In this document: positions 40,971-50,232 of the stretch, one piece after another
Numbering within the stretch: the first letter of the stretch is position 1
Layout: each line of letters starts with the position of its first letter
Assembly (NCBI GenBank): GCA_964251675.1
Contig: CAXUKS010000020.1
Coordinates: forward strand, 1 to 64,000
DNA from: JANXMY01 sp964251675
GTDB taxonomy: Bacteria > Armatimonadota > Armatimonadia > Armatimonadales > Capsulimonadaceae
Reading direction: 5' to 3'
Length of the DNA: 64,000 nt
Translations under genes and position numbers: made by a program
The notes under the pieces: model-generated
Told to the model about the DNA's origin: nothing
Database searches by the model: none
The model's input: the letters and a program-made list of their open reading frames with translations, nothing else

Positions 40971-42680
40971 CTAAAACTTAATACCGAGATTGGCCGAGGC
41001 GTTGTAGTCGGCGCTGGCGGCGGAAGCGTCCTGAATACGCTTGCCGTTGACGGACAGGCTGAGGCGGTCGCCGAGGGAATGGGTGAAGCCGACGGTGTAG
41101 GCAGTGGCGGGCGAGGCGGCGGATTGAAGCAGGTCCTGCGTGGACTGGTAGCCGACCAGAAGCTGCGTGGCGGCGGAAAAGCGCAGGCCGAGGTTGGCGC
41201 GGACCGTCTGCTGGTCAGCGGGCGTGTCATAGCCGTGCGTCCAGTCGCAGCCGCCGGACAGGCCCAGCGCCCCGAGATGCGTTTCCAGCCCCAGTCCGCG
41301 ACTGGCCCGCCGCTGAAGGGTCGTGCCGCCGTCGTCGGGGTTCAGGGCATAGGTTCCGACGACGCTGAGGCCGGACACGGGCTTGAAGGCAATCCGGGCG
41401 GTGCTGGTGTCGAACAGGTCGTTGATGTTTGTATCCGCCGCCGAAGCCGACCGGCTTTTGTAGGTCCCGGACAGCTCCAGGAACGAGACCGGGCGCAGGA
41501 CGCCGCCGACGGAAGCCACCGAAGTTGCCAGCGGGCTGGCATCGCTGCCGACCGCCGCCGTCTGCTGAAGCGTCAGGCCCGCATTGAGCTGCACCGCTGC
41601 AAAGGGGTTCAAAGTCACTTTGACGGACTGGTTATCGGTCAGCGCACTGGCGGTCCGGGTCTGCCCGGCGGCAGTTTCCAGGGACAGGGTTTTGCCCGGC
41701 AGCAGCACGGTCTGAACGCTGACCGCCTGCGTATCGCTCGCGCCGCCGGGGGCATCCTGGCCGCTGAACGCGGCGCTGATTTTCAGCGTGTCGGCGGGGC
41801 GGGTGTCCACAGACAGGCCAATCGTCTGGGTCTGCCCGTTTTCCCCGGTCGCGGTCTGCGCCAGCGAGGCGGCCAGAGTGGTGCGATCTGTGGGGGTCAT
41901 CGCCAGCGACAGGGCCGTGTTTGTGGTGGTGGGGGCGTCGGCGCTGTCGGCGAGGCGCGACTGGTCAAAGCGCACTTCGGCCCTCAGCCGCCGGGTGGGT
42001 GTCAGCAGGCCGCGCAGGTTGAGGCGCTGCTGGCCGATGGCGGCATCTGTGCTGCCGGTGTCCTGCACGCCGGAGCCGACCCGCGATAAGCCGAACGTGA
42101 ACTGTCCCCAGTTGGCAGTATTGGCCGAGCCGGACAGGGCCAGCCCGAGCCGCTTGTCCGCCGAGGCGGTGTCCCCCGCCGCTGTGACCGGCGAGAACAT
42201 CAGGCGGGATGAAAGCTGGGCGTTCTGGCCGCCGCTCAGCCCGGCCCCGAGGCCGAGCGTGACATTGCCCGCGCTGTCGGACTGCTTGCCGAGGGCGCTG
42301 AGGGAAAAGTAGCCTTTGTCGCCGCGCATTAGGTCCATTGACAGCGGAATGGTGCGGCTGACGGTGTTGCGCTGCCCGGCCCCCTCGTCATGCAGGTAGG
42401 TGACGGCGGCGACGGACTGCGCCGGGAGCGGGCGGGTGAACGTGACGGTGCCCCTGTCGGCGTCCACGGTGTAGTCCAGCCCGCGCATCTGCGGAATGCC
42501 ATTGACTTCGACCACTTCGGTCCCCGGCAGCACTTTGGTCCAGCTCAGGGTGTAGGGTCCCGCCGCGCCGCTGCCGACGCAGACATCCTGCACCCGCGTG
42601 GTGTCAGCGCGAGCGGCGGGCATCAGCCCCGTCAGCGAAGCGGCGGCGGTTGTGAGTAGAAAAATAGCAGGAAAGCGCAT
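40971..42680 (-). CDS. Outer-membrane beta-barrel-like surface protein
   Basis: 569 residues. Signal peptide (FLLTTAAASLTGLMPAARA), then a small N-terminal beta domain (LSWTKVLPGTEVVEVNGIPQM, DYTVDADRGTVTFTRPLPA). A long run of alternating polar/hydrophobic strands follows to the C-terminal ...ASANLGIKF, ending in Phe as outer-membrane proteins do. Probably an outer-membrane barrel of unknown specificity. The upstream GTG adds six residues only; I take the Met. Confidence 0.72.
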   Translation of the reverse strand: MRFPAIFLLTTAAASLTGLMPAARADTTRVQDVCVGSGAAGPYTLSWTKVLPGTEVVEVNGIPQMRGLDYTVDADRGTVTFTRPLPAQSVAAVTYLHDEGAGQRNTVSRTIPLSMDLMRGDKGYFSLSALGKQSDSAGNVTLGLGAGLSGGQNAQLSSRLMFSPVTAAGDTASADKRLGLALSGSANTANWGQFTFGLSRVGSGVQDTGSTDAAIGQQRLNLRGLLTPTRRLRAEVRFDQSRLADSADAPTTTNTALSLAMTPTDRTTLAASLAQTATGENGQTQTIGLSVDTRPADTLKISAAFSGQDAPGGASDTQAVSVQTVLLPGKTLSLETAAGQTRTASALTDNQSVKVTLNPFAAVQLNAGLTLQQTAAVGSDASPLATSVASVGGVLRPVSFLELSGTYKSRSASAADTNINDLFDTSTARIAFKPVSGLSVVGTYALNPDDGGTTLQRRASRGLGLETHLGALGLSGGCDWTHGYDTPADQQTVRANLGLRFSAATQLLVGYQSTQDLLQSAASPATAYTVGFTHSLGDRLSLSVNGKRIQDASAASADYNASANLGIKF

Positions 42681-42734
42681 AGCGGTCTGTGTCTCCACGG
42701 CGTTAGAGTGCGAAAGGGCGAGAAAGTTTCAAAG

Positions 42735-42884
42735 AGACCTACCACCTTGTTCCTTCGTCACAGGGTCCTCCCTAAAGGGAGGATTAGGACAAGTTAGGAC
42801 AAGAGGCAGAAGCCCGCGTGTTCAAAGTAGCCCCTCTGTATCCTTCCTTTAGGAAGGACCCTGCGAAGCAAGGAAGGTAGGTCG
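42735..42884. repeat. 150-bp element with outer GACCTACC/GGTAGGTC arms
   Basis: Contains CAGGGTCCTCCCTAAAGGGAGG and TCCTTTAGGAAGGACCCTGCG with GAAGCAAGGAAGG; this is the split, larger relative of the perfect palindrome at 57244-57311. Confidence 0.75.
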
Positions 42885-42887
42885 CAT

Positions 42888-45869
42888 TCACCCCGCTGTC
42901 ACCTTCAGCGTCACAATCTCGAACGGCTTCATGTCCAAAACCACCATGTTCTCCGTCACCGTCAGCGGGGCGTCGCTTTCTTCCAGCAAATCCACCCGTG
43001 CGGCGGACGCCACTGGGAAGCCAAACTGCACCGTGACGCGGGCGGACGCGCCGTGTGCTTCGTAGAGGCGCACAATTAACGCCTCGCTGTCTTCGGCTTT
43101 TTTGACGGCTTCGACAATCACGTTCTCCCCACTGACTGTCAGCAGGGAGCCAGGCAGTGCCGACGACGCAGACGCGGACACGACCCGCAGAGGCATATTC
43201 AGTGCGTAAGCGGCGCGGACGACGCCGCCCTCGGCGTAGTCCCCGGCGTGCGGCAGGAGGGCGTAGGTAAACTCATGCTCGGCCCGGTCAGCCACCGGGT
43301 CCGGGCCGCCGGTGCTGCGGAGGAGGTTCAAATCCAGCACCGTGCCGTGGACTTTGTGGCCGTACTTGCAGTCATTCAAGAGAGCGACGCCGTAGCTGCG
43401 CTCGGACAGGTCCACCCATTTGTGCCCGCAAACCTCGTCTTTGGCGGCATCCCAGGTCGTGTTGCGGGTGGTCGGGCGGGCGATGCTGCCGAACTGTATC
43501 TCGCACCGGGCAGTGTCGGTCAGGACGGCAACGGGGAATGAGGTACGGAGCATTTTGCCATTCTCGCGCCAGTCGGCGTGTGTCTGGAACGTGAGCTGCC
43601 TACTGCCTGAGAGCAGCGTGATAGTCTGTGTCAGCGTCGAGTCGCCGAACCTGCGCGTCTGCCGCAGGGCGGCACAGGGGCCGTCGGTCCAGGCTTCGGC
43701 GGCAGTCACGGGACACGGGGCGGGGGTGACTTCGGCGTAATCGGGGGCAAAGTCCCAGGCATCGCCGCCATCGGTGTAGATCGCCAGCGCGTTGCCAATC
43801 TCGCCGGGACGCAGGACTTCGCGGGCGTTGTCTTTGTCGTAGATTGAAACGAGGTCGCCGTTCTCAGCAAACTCGGCCCGCAGGTGTTCGTTTTCCAGAA
43901 GCGTCTGCGAGGCGGTGACAGGTGCAAAGTCTGCCGCCGGGGCATCAGGAAGCCGGGCGGCGGCCAGCGCGGGCACATCGGCCTCGTACCACTGACCATC
44001 CGCCTGCACCCATTCGCGGCGAGGCCACGATAGCGAGTTAGTGACCGTCAATACTGTGCCTTCGCCGAGCCAGACCCGGTCGGCGGCGGCGGTCAGCGCG
44101 GCGGCTTCGGCCAGAAGGGCGGCGTAGCGCGGCAGGGACTCGTCATAGACGCGGGTGATGGACGAGCCGGGCAGGATGTCGTGGAATTGCAGCAGCAGCA
44201 TCTCTTTCCAGAGACGGTCTAAAGCGTCCGTCGGATACTCTTGCCCGGCCCGGACGCAGGACAGCTCGCACTCACGCAGAGCGATTTCCAGCTTCCGATT
44301 AGCCCGCTTGTTGCGGGCCTGCGTGGTCAGCGTGCCCTGATGCTTTTCTAAATACAGCTCGCCGCGCCAGACGGCGTACTTGTCGGCATTGGCGTTCAGC
44401 CGCTCAAAGAAGGCCGCTGACGGCTCCTGCACGACAGGGGGCAGACCGGACAGATTACGCTCGCGGGCCAGCCGCTCCAGATGCTCCTCGCCCGGCCCGC
44501 CGCCGCCGTCGCCGATGCCGAACAGCACCAGCACGCGGTCGGAGACGGCTTTGTCCAGATAGTTTTCTTCAGCGCGGGCCAGGGCACGCGGAGCCGCCGA
44601 GCTGTTGTAGGTCCCTTCGGGCGGCATATGGACCAGAACGCGGCTGCCGTCGATCCCTTCCCACTGGAACGTATGGTGCGGGTGGACATTGAACTCGCTC
44701 CACGAGAGCTTCTGGGTCATAAAGTACGGCATTCCCGCTTGAGCGATAATCTGGGGCAGGCTGCCCGAATAGCCGAACACGTCCGGCATCCAGAGGCTTT
44801 GGACATCGACGCCGAACTCGGCGCGGAAGAACCGCTTGCCGTACAAAATCTGCCGCACCAGGGACTCGCCCGAGGGAACGTTGGCGTCCGGCTCCACCCA
44901 CATTCCGCCCTGCACCTCCCAGCGCCCTTCGGCGACACGCTGCTTGATCTGCGCGTACAAGTCCGGGTAGAAGTCTTTCATCCACTGAAAAAGCTGCGGC
45001 TGGCTGGCCCCGAACACATAATCCGGGTACCGCTCCATCATTCGCAAAGCCGTGGCAAAGGTCCGCGCCCCCTTGCGGATGGTCTCGCGCAGCGGCCACA
45101 GCCAGGCAAGATCGATATGGGCATGACCGACGGCGCTGATGGTCAGCGAGGGGTCCCCGCCCTGCTTGGCAAGCGCCGGAGCCAGCCGCGCCCGCGCCGC
45201 TTTGGCCGTCTTTTCCGTCACCGTGCCCAGCAGCAGGGCGGCATCGTAGAGCGCCTGCCGCACCTGCGCGTGCCGGGCGCTCGTGGCGGGCACCTGGTCC
45301 AGCAGGCCGCGCAGAACGTCGCAGTCGTAGCACAGCGCCAGCGTCTCCGGCTGCCGCACGGCAATCTGCGCCTGTTTGAGCGTGCCGCCCTGCAAAACGC
45401 CAAATAAATCATTAGTCCCCGCGTCCAGCCATAAATCCACCGTCTCGCTGCCCGCACTTGGGTTAGCGAGCGGAAATACGTGCTTGCCGGGCCGTCCGAG
45501 GCTGTAGTCAAACGACGAGCTAACACTTGTCAAGCCCTGCACCGGCGATCCAGTTTCATCGACCACGCACGCCTCGCCGCTGACATCAAGGAGCAGCACC
45601 ACATCCAGCCCCGACGCCTCGGCGGGAACCGTGCCGGTCAGATGAAACCAGGCGCAGTCCCAGAGCTTGCCCCAAGTGTCGCCCACGGCCAGACTCTTAT
45701 GCTCCCCGCTTTCCCGCTCGGCATAGGGAACCGGCTCCGGCGTCGTCCACGCTTCCACGTTCAAATCCGCCAGCGGCAGGTAGGCTTTGGCGGGCAGCCG
45801 GGACAGCGTCCGGTCAATCCGCGACATCTGTGGGCCAAGTGTCACTTCGGGGGTAATCGGGATAGGCAT
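42888..45869 (-). CDS. GH38 alpha-mannosidase
   Basis: 993 residues. The active-site regions are visible: AHIDLAWLWPLRETIRKGA (metal His and Asp), RWEVQGGMWVEPDANVPSGES, LWMPDVFGYSGSLPQI (nucleophile Asp) and QKLSWSEFNVHPHHTFQWEGIDG. The family hydrolyses alpha-mannosides; cytosolic members degrade free mannans or N-glycan-like oligosaccharides, and no signal peptide is seen. I start at the Met before PIPITPEV; an upstream Met at 45917 sits 5 bases after a predicted transcription start (TATCAT) and is a real alternative. Confidence 0.9.
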   Translation of the reverse strand: MPIPITPEVTLGPQMSRIDRTLSRLPAKAYLPLADLNVEAWTTPEPVPYAERESGEHKSLAVGDTWGKLWDCAWFHLTGTVPAEASGLDVVLLLDVSGEACVVDETGSPVQGLTSVSSSFDYSLGRPGKHVFPLANPSAGSETVDLWLDAGTNDLFGVLQGGTLKQAQIAVRQPETLALCYDCDVLRGLLDQVPATSARHAQVRQALYDAALLLGTVTEKTAKAARARLAPALAKQGGDPSLTISAVGHAHIDLAWLWPLRETIRKGARTFATALRMMERYPDYVFGASQPQLFQWMKDFYPDLYAQIKQRVAEGRWEVQGGMWVEPDANVPSGESLVRQILYGKRFFRAEFGVDVQSLWMPDVFGYSGSLPQIIAQAGMPYFMTQKLSWSEFNVHPHHTFQWEGIDGSRVLVHMPPEGTYNSSAAPRALARAEENYLDKAVSDRVLVLFGIGDGGGGPGEEHLERLARERNLSGLPPVVQEPSAAFFERLNANADKYAVWRGELYLEKHQGTLTTQARNKRANRKLEIALRECELSCVRAGQEYPTDALDRLWKEMLLLQFHDILPGSSITRVYDESLPRYAALLAEAAALTAAADRVWLGEGTVLTVTNSLSWPRREWVQADGQWYEADVPALAAARLPDAPAADFAPVTASQTLLENEHLRAEFAENGDLVSIYDKDNAREVLRPGEIGNALAIYTDGGDAWDFAPDYAEVTPAPCPVTAAEAWTDGPCAALRQTRRFGDSTLTQTITLLSGSRQLTFQTHADWRENGKMLRTSFPVAVLTDTARCEIQFGSIARPTTRNTTWDAAKDEVCGHKWVDLSERSYGVALLNDCKYGHKVHGTVLDLNLLRSTGGPDPVADRAEHEFTYALLPHAGDYAEGGVVRAAYALNMPLRVVSASASSALPGSLLTVSGENVIVEAVKKAEDSEALIVRLYEAHGASARVTVQFGFPVASAARVDLLEESDAPLTVTENMVVLDMKPFEIVTLKVTAG

Positions 45870-45980
45870 GAGGGCGGGTATCTTTCGTCTGAGAATATCA
45901 AGCAGTCTGCCCGGCATCGGGCAGAGTTATGATACCTTACGCGGGCGGGGCGTGGATAGTTTGCGGGGAAATTAGGACCC

Positions 45981-46080
45981 CCTAACCCCCAATAATGGGG
46001 GAACCGGATGGTTTAGGAGAAGGCCAATCTTAACTTCTGGCGCCGTCTCCTTGCGGAAGGAGAGGGCTAGGGTGAGGTTC
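45981..46080. repeat. Mosaic palindromic element (CCCCCAATAATGGGG and CTCCTT/AAGGAG)
   Basis: CCCCCAATAATGGGGG lies near 45986-46001, followed by a decayed GGCCAATCTTAACTTCTGGC core and a CTCCTTGCGGAAGGAG hairpin. Same families as at 11377-11517. Confidence 0.65.
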
Positions 46081-46105
46081 TCTTTGGCCCCTACTATGCA
46101 TTCTC

Positions 46106-46477
46106 TTAGCTCAGATTATGGCTCAAAGCATTTAAGACAATCTGCTCATCCGTCCAATCAGAAGTGGGAAGACCACGTTGTTGCCGTTCTTTGCGATATT
46201 CCTCGATGATTTCTTCCTGCTGCACTTCGATTTCCTTGCTGATATCCACGAACGGAGGCACAGGCAATGCCACGTCAACTCCCTGGACTTCGGGGGCACT
46301 GGTTACAAGAACGCCATCCCGATGCGAAGTCAGTTTTATTGTATTCCTTACCATACTGCTCTCGGTTTTCACCCGAAGTAGAGACTGACGCCAATTTAGA
46401 GCCATGATCTCCGCCTCCTGCGAGGAGTTTGCCTCAATTAGCAGACGCCCTTCAAAAGGAACCAAGTATTTCGCCAT
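46106..46477 (-). CDS. Hypothetical protein, third gene of a tiny overlapping operon
   Basis: 123 residues, soluble. The N-terminus FEGRLLIEANSSQEAEIMAL and charged middle (EIEVQQEEIIEEYRKERQ) look helical; I recognise no domain. It begins inside the 46452 gene (26-base overlap), which suggests coupled translation. The three-gene set resembles a TA-like arrangement, but I have no homology to support that. Confidence 0.6.
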   Translation of the reverse strand: MAKYLVPFEGRLLIEANSSQEAEIMALNWRQSLLRVKTESSMVRNTIKLTSHRDGVLVTSAPEVQGVDVALPVPPFVDISKEIEVQQEEIIEEYRKERQQRGLPTSDWTDEQIVLNALSHNLS

Positions 46478-46604
46478 TGTCAGCCTCCGCTGTTATCCCT
46501 GCCTCAAACTTCCGCATGGTTTCGTCAGAAATTGCCTCCCATTCATCAAACTCGGCCTGCAACTCGGGAGGCACGGGCGACAGCGTTTCGTCTTCTAGGG
46601 ACAT
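46452..46604 (-). CDS. Hypothetical 50-residue protein, middle gene of the overlapping operon
   Basis: It reads MSLEDETLSPVPPELQ then EFDEWEAISDETMRKF, an acidic helical peptide. Its ATG shares one base with the upstream gene's TGA (TGATG) and its own end overlaps the next gene by 26 bases. Such tight packing supports it as a real small protein, but composition alone gives no function. Confidence 0.55.
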   Translation of the reverse strand: MSLEDETLSPVPPELQAEFDEWEAISDETMRKFEAGITAEADNGEILGSF

Positions 46605-46846
46605 CAAGGCTCCAGTTGTGGCGGGGGAGATGCCTCGCCCCGGACGGCCTTTACCAATGTCCGCAGGGCCTCGTTCACCGAGTCAGAATCGGGGAAGATT
46701 GCGGCCATGTCGGGCGACAAGATGACCACGCCCGGCTTCTGAGGGAACAAATGGGCATAGCGTCCCCGCTGACCGCCGCTAAAGTCGTAGTGTGCCTGCA
46801 TCTCCGGCTCCGCTTCGGCGGACGGGCTGTTTTGTTCAGAATCCAT
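46604..46846 (-). CDS. Small antitoxin-like protein, first gene of the overlapping operon
   Basis: 80 residues. MQAHYDFSGGQRGRYAHLF then VVILSPDMAAIFPDSDSVNEAL resembles a common small-protein family seen near TA loci in cyanobacteria and other phyla. An AGGAG site 6 bases upstream fixes the start. Role unknown; if the operon is TA-like this is the antitoxin candidate. Confidence 0.62.
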   Translation of the reverse strand: MDSEQNSPSAEAEPEMQAHYDFSGGQRGRYAHLFPQKPGVVILSPDMAAIFPDSDSVNEALRTLVKAVRGEASPPPQLEP

Positions 46847-46889
46847 CGATTGCTCCTAATTCACTGATGTTACACCCCGCCGCCCTGTA

Positions 46890-47050
46890 GGAGCCGTGGG
46901 ACTGGAAGTCCTCGGCTCTGAGGCGCAGACGCCGACTGTCCACATGCGTGGACAAAGATAAAGCCAACGGACCGTGTGCTATTCCTTCTCCGCGAAGGCG
47001 GAGACTTGGCCGCAGGCCGCACAGCCGAGGACTTCCAGTCCCACGACTCC
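46890..47050. repeat. 161-bp MITE-like element with 28-bp inverted ends
   Basis: The ends 46890-46917 and 47023-47050 are inverted repeats with 27 of 28 positions matching and contain the self-palindrome GGACTGGAAGTCC. The interior carries CACATGCGTG and GCGAAGGCGG pairings. There is no coding content and no clear target duplication. Confidence 0.85.
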
Positions 47051-47075
47051 TCCGGGTCCGCCCCCGTGTGTCGTG

Positions 47076-48821
47076 TTACTTATCCCCCTTTGCGGGCAGG
47101 AAGGCGATGAAGTGGGCACCCTGGCCGGGGGTGCCGACTTCGACGATGCTGCCCCGGTGGGCTTCTAAGATGCCTTTGACGATGCTGAGGCCGAGGCCGA
47201 GGCCACGGGCGCGGGAGGTGAAGAAGGGCGTGAAAATGCGCGGCTTGATGTCGGCGGGGATGCCGGGGCCGGAGTCGATAAACTCAATCTGAAGGTAGGT
47301 GCGGCCCCGGCCCAGCTCGGCCAGCGCGTGGGCCTGCACGGGGTTAGCGCGAGAGGTGCGGATGATCAGCGTGCCGCCGTCGGGCTGGAAGGACAGCGAG
47401 TTTTCGATCAGCTCCGAGAAGGCCCGTTTGAGGCGGGAGGTGTCGGCCAGAACCAGCGGCAGGTCGGGAGCAAAGTCCAGAGTCAGCGTGACGGGGCTGC
47501 GTTTGGGGTAGGATTCGTCCACGCACTGCTGCATCAGGTCGTTCAAATCGTACTCGGCCAGGGCGATCTGCGTGGCGCGGACGAAGTCGCGGAACTCCTG
47601 CAAAATCTCTTCCAGACGCATAATGCCGCGCCCGATGCTTTGCGCGAGGTTCTGATATTCGGGGCGCTTGTCTTCGGGGTCGGAGAGCTTGTATTCTAAT
47701 TCGTTCAGGTCGCCTTTGATGGAAAAGGTCCGGTTGCCGATCATGTGCGCGGCTTTGGCGGACAGCTCGCCCCAAGCCGCCATGCGCTCGGTGTTGACCA
47801 GGCGATCTAAGATGCGGCTGTTTTCAATGGCCGTGCCAAGCTGCGAGGCGATGGTCAGCAGCACGCTTTCGTCATCCTCGGTGAACTCGCGCCGGAACCA
47901 CGGCGCGGCGCTTTTGCGGCGCAGGACACGCAGAACGCCCAGAACGCTGGAGCGGCCAAAAATAGGGACGGCCAGAAACGCGCCGACATCGGTGGAAGGG
48001 AACTCCTCAAAGCGGCCCCGCCAGCGGGCGTCTTCGCGGGGATTGCCGACGCGGATCGGCTCACCATGCTGGGCCACCCACCCGGTCAGCCCTTCGCCAA
48101 TCGGGTACGTCGCCGTGCCAATGCTGCCCGCCAGTCCGCCCCGTGCGGCCTGCAAGACCAGTTCCCGCTTGTCCCGGTCCAGCACAAACACGGAGCAGTC
48201 TTCAAACCGAAGCTGGGCGGCGGCGACGTCTACCACGCGGCGCATGAGCTGGTCGGTGTCGCCGATGGCCGACAGGTCTTTGCCGATTTCGACCAGTGCC
48301 GCCTCGCGGGCACGGTAGCCGTCGGTCAGCAGGCGCAAGACGGCAATATCGGCCAGTGATTGCAAAAGCCGCAGATGGTCCCCGGTGAAATGGTCGGCCC
48401 GAAAACTCTGAATGTTGATGACGCCTCGCGTGTGGCCGTTGCTGTCCAGAAGCGGCACGGCGATTTCACTGCGAACGTCGTGGAAAAAGTCGTAGTAGTA
48501 CGGATCGGCATCCACATCGCCGGTCATGTACGGCTCGCCCGTCGAGGCGACGTGGGAGGTGATGCCGCCGCGTGCACCTTCTTCGGGCCGGGCATCAATT
48601 TTCAGGCGCATCGCCCGGAACTCATCGTTCCAGCCGACGCCCGCCGTGGCAATCAGGGTCAGCTCCCCGGTTCCGTCATGGGCAATGGCGATAAAGGCCC
48701 GGTCGGCACTGACGGCTTCCAGCGCGGCGAGGTTCATCTCATCAAGAAACGTCTCGACCTCATCGGTTTCAATCGCCCGGCGGGACATACGGCGCACCAG
48801 CGTCACAGAGTCAATGGTCAT
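47076..48821 (-). CDS. Soluble two-GAF sensor histidine kinase
   Basis: 581 residues. Two GAF domains (about 20-170 and 190-345) are followed by a divergent H box (ELSAKAAHMIGNRTFSI) and the ATP-binding boxes ELIENSLSF (N), FIDSGPGIP (G1) and GLGLGLSIVKGILEAHRGSI (G2). No membrane helix is seen, so it senses a cytosolic cue. No response regulator is adjacent. The ATG is exactly at the predicted start of a TACAAT promoter; the longer frame is not used. Confidence 0.85.
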   Translation of the reverse strand: MTIDSVTLVRRMSRRAIETDEVETFLDEMNLAALEAVSADRAFIAIAHDGTGELTLIATAGVGWNDEFRAMRLKIDARPEEGARGGITSHVASTGEPYMTGDVDADPYYYDFFHDVRSEIAVPLLDSNGHTRGVINIQSFRADHFTGDHLRLLQSLADIAVLRLLTDGYRAREAALVEIGKDLSAIGDTDQLMRRVVDVAAAQLRFEDCSVFVLDRDKRELVLQAARGGLAGSIGTATYPIGEGLTGWVAQHGEPIRVGNPREDARWRGRFEEFPSTDVGAFLAVPIFGRSSVLGVLRVLRRKSAAPWFRREFTEDDESVLLTIASQLGTAIENSRILDRLVNTERMAAWGELSAKAAHMIGNRTFSIKGDLNELEYKLSDPEDKRPEYQNLAQSIGRGIMRLEEILQEFRDFVRATQIALAEYDLNDLMQQCVDESYPKRSPVTLTLDFAPDLPLVLADTSRLKRAFSELIENSLSFQPDGGTLIIRTSRANPVQAHALAELGRGRTYLQIEFIDSGPGIPADIKPRIFTPFFTSRARGLGLGLSIVKGILEAHRGSIVEVGTPGQGAHFIAFLPAKGDK

Positions 48822-48827
48822 AGGCAG

Positions 48828-48833
48828 ATTGTA
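48828..48833 (-). promoter_or_regulatory. Leaderless -10 element (TACAAT) of the sensor kinase
   Basis: 7 nt after its last T is 48821, the A of the ATG. Confidence 0.65.
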
Positions 48834-48852
48834 CCCCAACAAAGTGAGACAA

Positions 48853-48882
48853 ACAAAAGCCCCCACCCGGTCGGGTGGGGGC
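48853..48882 (-). terminator. Rho-independent terminator of htrA
   Basis: Stem GCCCCCACCCG/CGGGTGGGGGC (48859-48882) followed on the minus strand by TTTTGT. It lies between the htrA stop and the kinase promoter. Confidence 0.85.
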
Positions 48883-48898
48883 TGCTTCACGGGCCGGG

Positions 48899-50164
48899 TT
48901 ACGGCTGGTCGAACGGCGACTGGGGCTGGCCTTGCGGCTGCGGCTGGTCGTCGGCAGACGGCTGGCCGAAGTTCGAAGGCCGCTCTTTCAGCGCCACGGT
49001 CAGAGTACGGACGGAGCCGTCCCGCAGCACTTTCAGAGTCAGAGTGGTGCCGACGCCCTGCGTCTGAATGATGCTGTTCAGCGTGTCCTGATCCTCAATC
49101 GGCTTGCCATTTGCGGCGGTGATGACATCAAACAGGCGCAGGCCAGCGGTGGCGGCAGGGGAGCCGGGATACACGCGGGCCACGATCACGCCCTGATCCA
49201 GCGAGGCGGGAATGCCGACCTGCGCCCGGTCATCCGGCGCGATGGAGGACACGGGCTGGTACTTGACACCGAGGTACGGGTGGGAGACCTTGCCGCTGCG
49301 GATCAGCTCGGCGGCGACCTGCTTGGCGCGGTTGATTGGAATGGCAAAGCCGATGCCCGAGGACGTGCCGCTCGGCGACAGAATGGCCTCGTTGATGCCG
49401 ATGACCTGACCGTTGATATTTGCCAGCGCCCCCCCGGAGTTGCCGGGGTTAATGGCGGCGTCCGTCTGGATGGCAGGCAGAATGCTCTGGCCTTCGGCGC
49501 TCTGGCCGGAGCGGTTCAGGGCCGAGATGATGCCCAGCGTCACGGTCGTGCCGACATCGAGCGGGTTGCCCACGGCGATAGCCCACTCGCCGATGCGAAC
49601 ATCGTCCGAGTTGCCGAGCTGTGCGACGGGCAGCTTGACGCCTTTGGTGTCAATTTTGATGACGGCGATGTCAGTCACAGGATCGGCTCCAATGACGCGG
49701 GCGGTATAGGCTTTGGCTTTGCCGCCCACATTGACGGTCAAAGTGGAGGTGTTGGCGACGACATGGTTGTTGGTGATGATGTAGCCGTCAGAGCTGATGA
49801 TGACACCCGAGCCAGCGCCACGCGGGGTGACGGGCGCGGTCGGCGCCCCGCCGCCAAAGAAGCGACGAAAAATGGGATCATCGCCAAAGGGGCTGGCCCC
49901 GCCGGAGCCGGGGACCGGCTTGCCGACGGTGTGGACCGTCACGACGGCTCCGTCTACTTTGGCGGCGGCATCGGCCACCACGGTATCGGCGACATTGGGC
50001 TTGATGCTCCTCGGGGTCGTATCCAGCGACGTTAGAACGGCCTGCTTGGACTGCGACTCGCCGGGGGACTGCAGGGCAGCCGGGACGCCGTAGGTTTTCA
50101 GGCCAACCGCACAGGCAGCGACGCCGACGCTGAACGCGACGGCATAAGAGCTTACTTTCTTCAT
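48899..50164 (-). CDS. HtrA/DegP-family periplasmic serine protease
   Basis: 421 residues. An N-terminal signal anchor (SSYAVAFSVGVAACAVGL), then the protease with catalytic His in ITNNHVV, Asp in DPVTDIAVIKID and Ser in INPGNSGGAL. One PDZ domain follows (about 300-390), ending with a Gln/Pro tail. It degrades or refolds damaged envelope proteins. I start at the Met of MKKVSS; a Met 6 codons earlier is possible. Confidence 0.9.
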   Translation of the reverse strand: MKKVSSYAVAFSVGVAACAVGLKTYGVPAALQSPGESQSKQAVLTSLDTTPRSIKPNVADTVVADAAAKVDGAVVTVHTVGKPVPGSGGASPFGDDPIFRRFFGGGAPTAPVTPRGAGSGVIISSDGYIITNNHVVANTSTLTVNVGGKAKAYTARVIGADPVTDIAVIKIDTKGVKLPVAQLGNSDDVRIGEWAIAVGNPLDVGTTVTLGIISALNRSGQSAEGQSILPAIQTDAAINPGNSGGALANINGQVIGINEAILSPSGTSSGIGFAIPINRAKQVAAELIRSGKVSHPYLGVKYQPVSSIAPDDRAQVGIPASLDQGVIVARVYPGSPAATAGLRLFDVITAANGKPIEDQDTLNSIIQTQGVGTTLTLKVLRDGSVRTLTVALKERPSNFGQPSADDQPQPQGQPQSPFDQP

Positions 50165-50232
50165 TTGTTCTGCGAACCTCATATTTATTTGCTTTGATTG
50201 TCAGTCTGTGTGAGCAGAGTGTCTGATACTGC

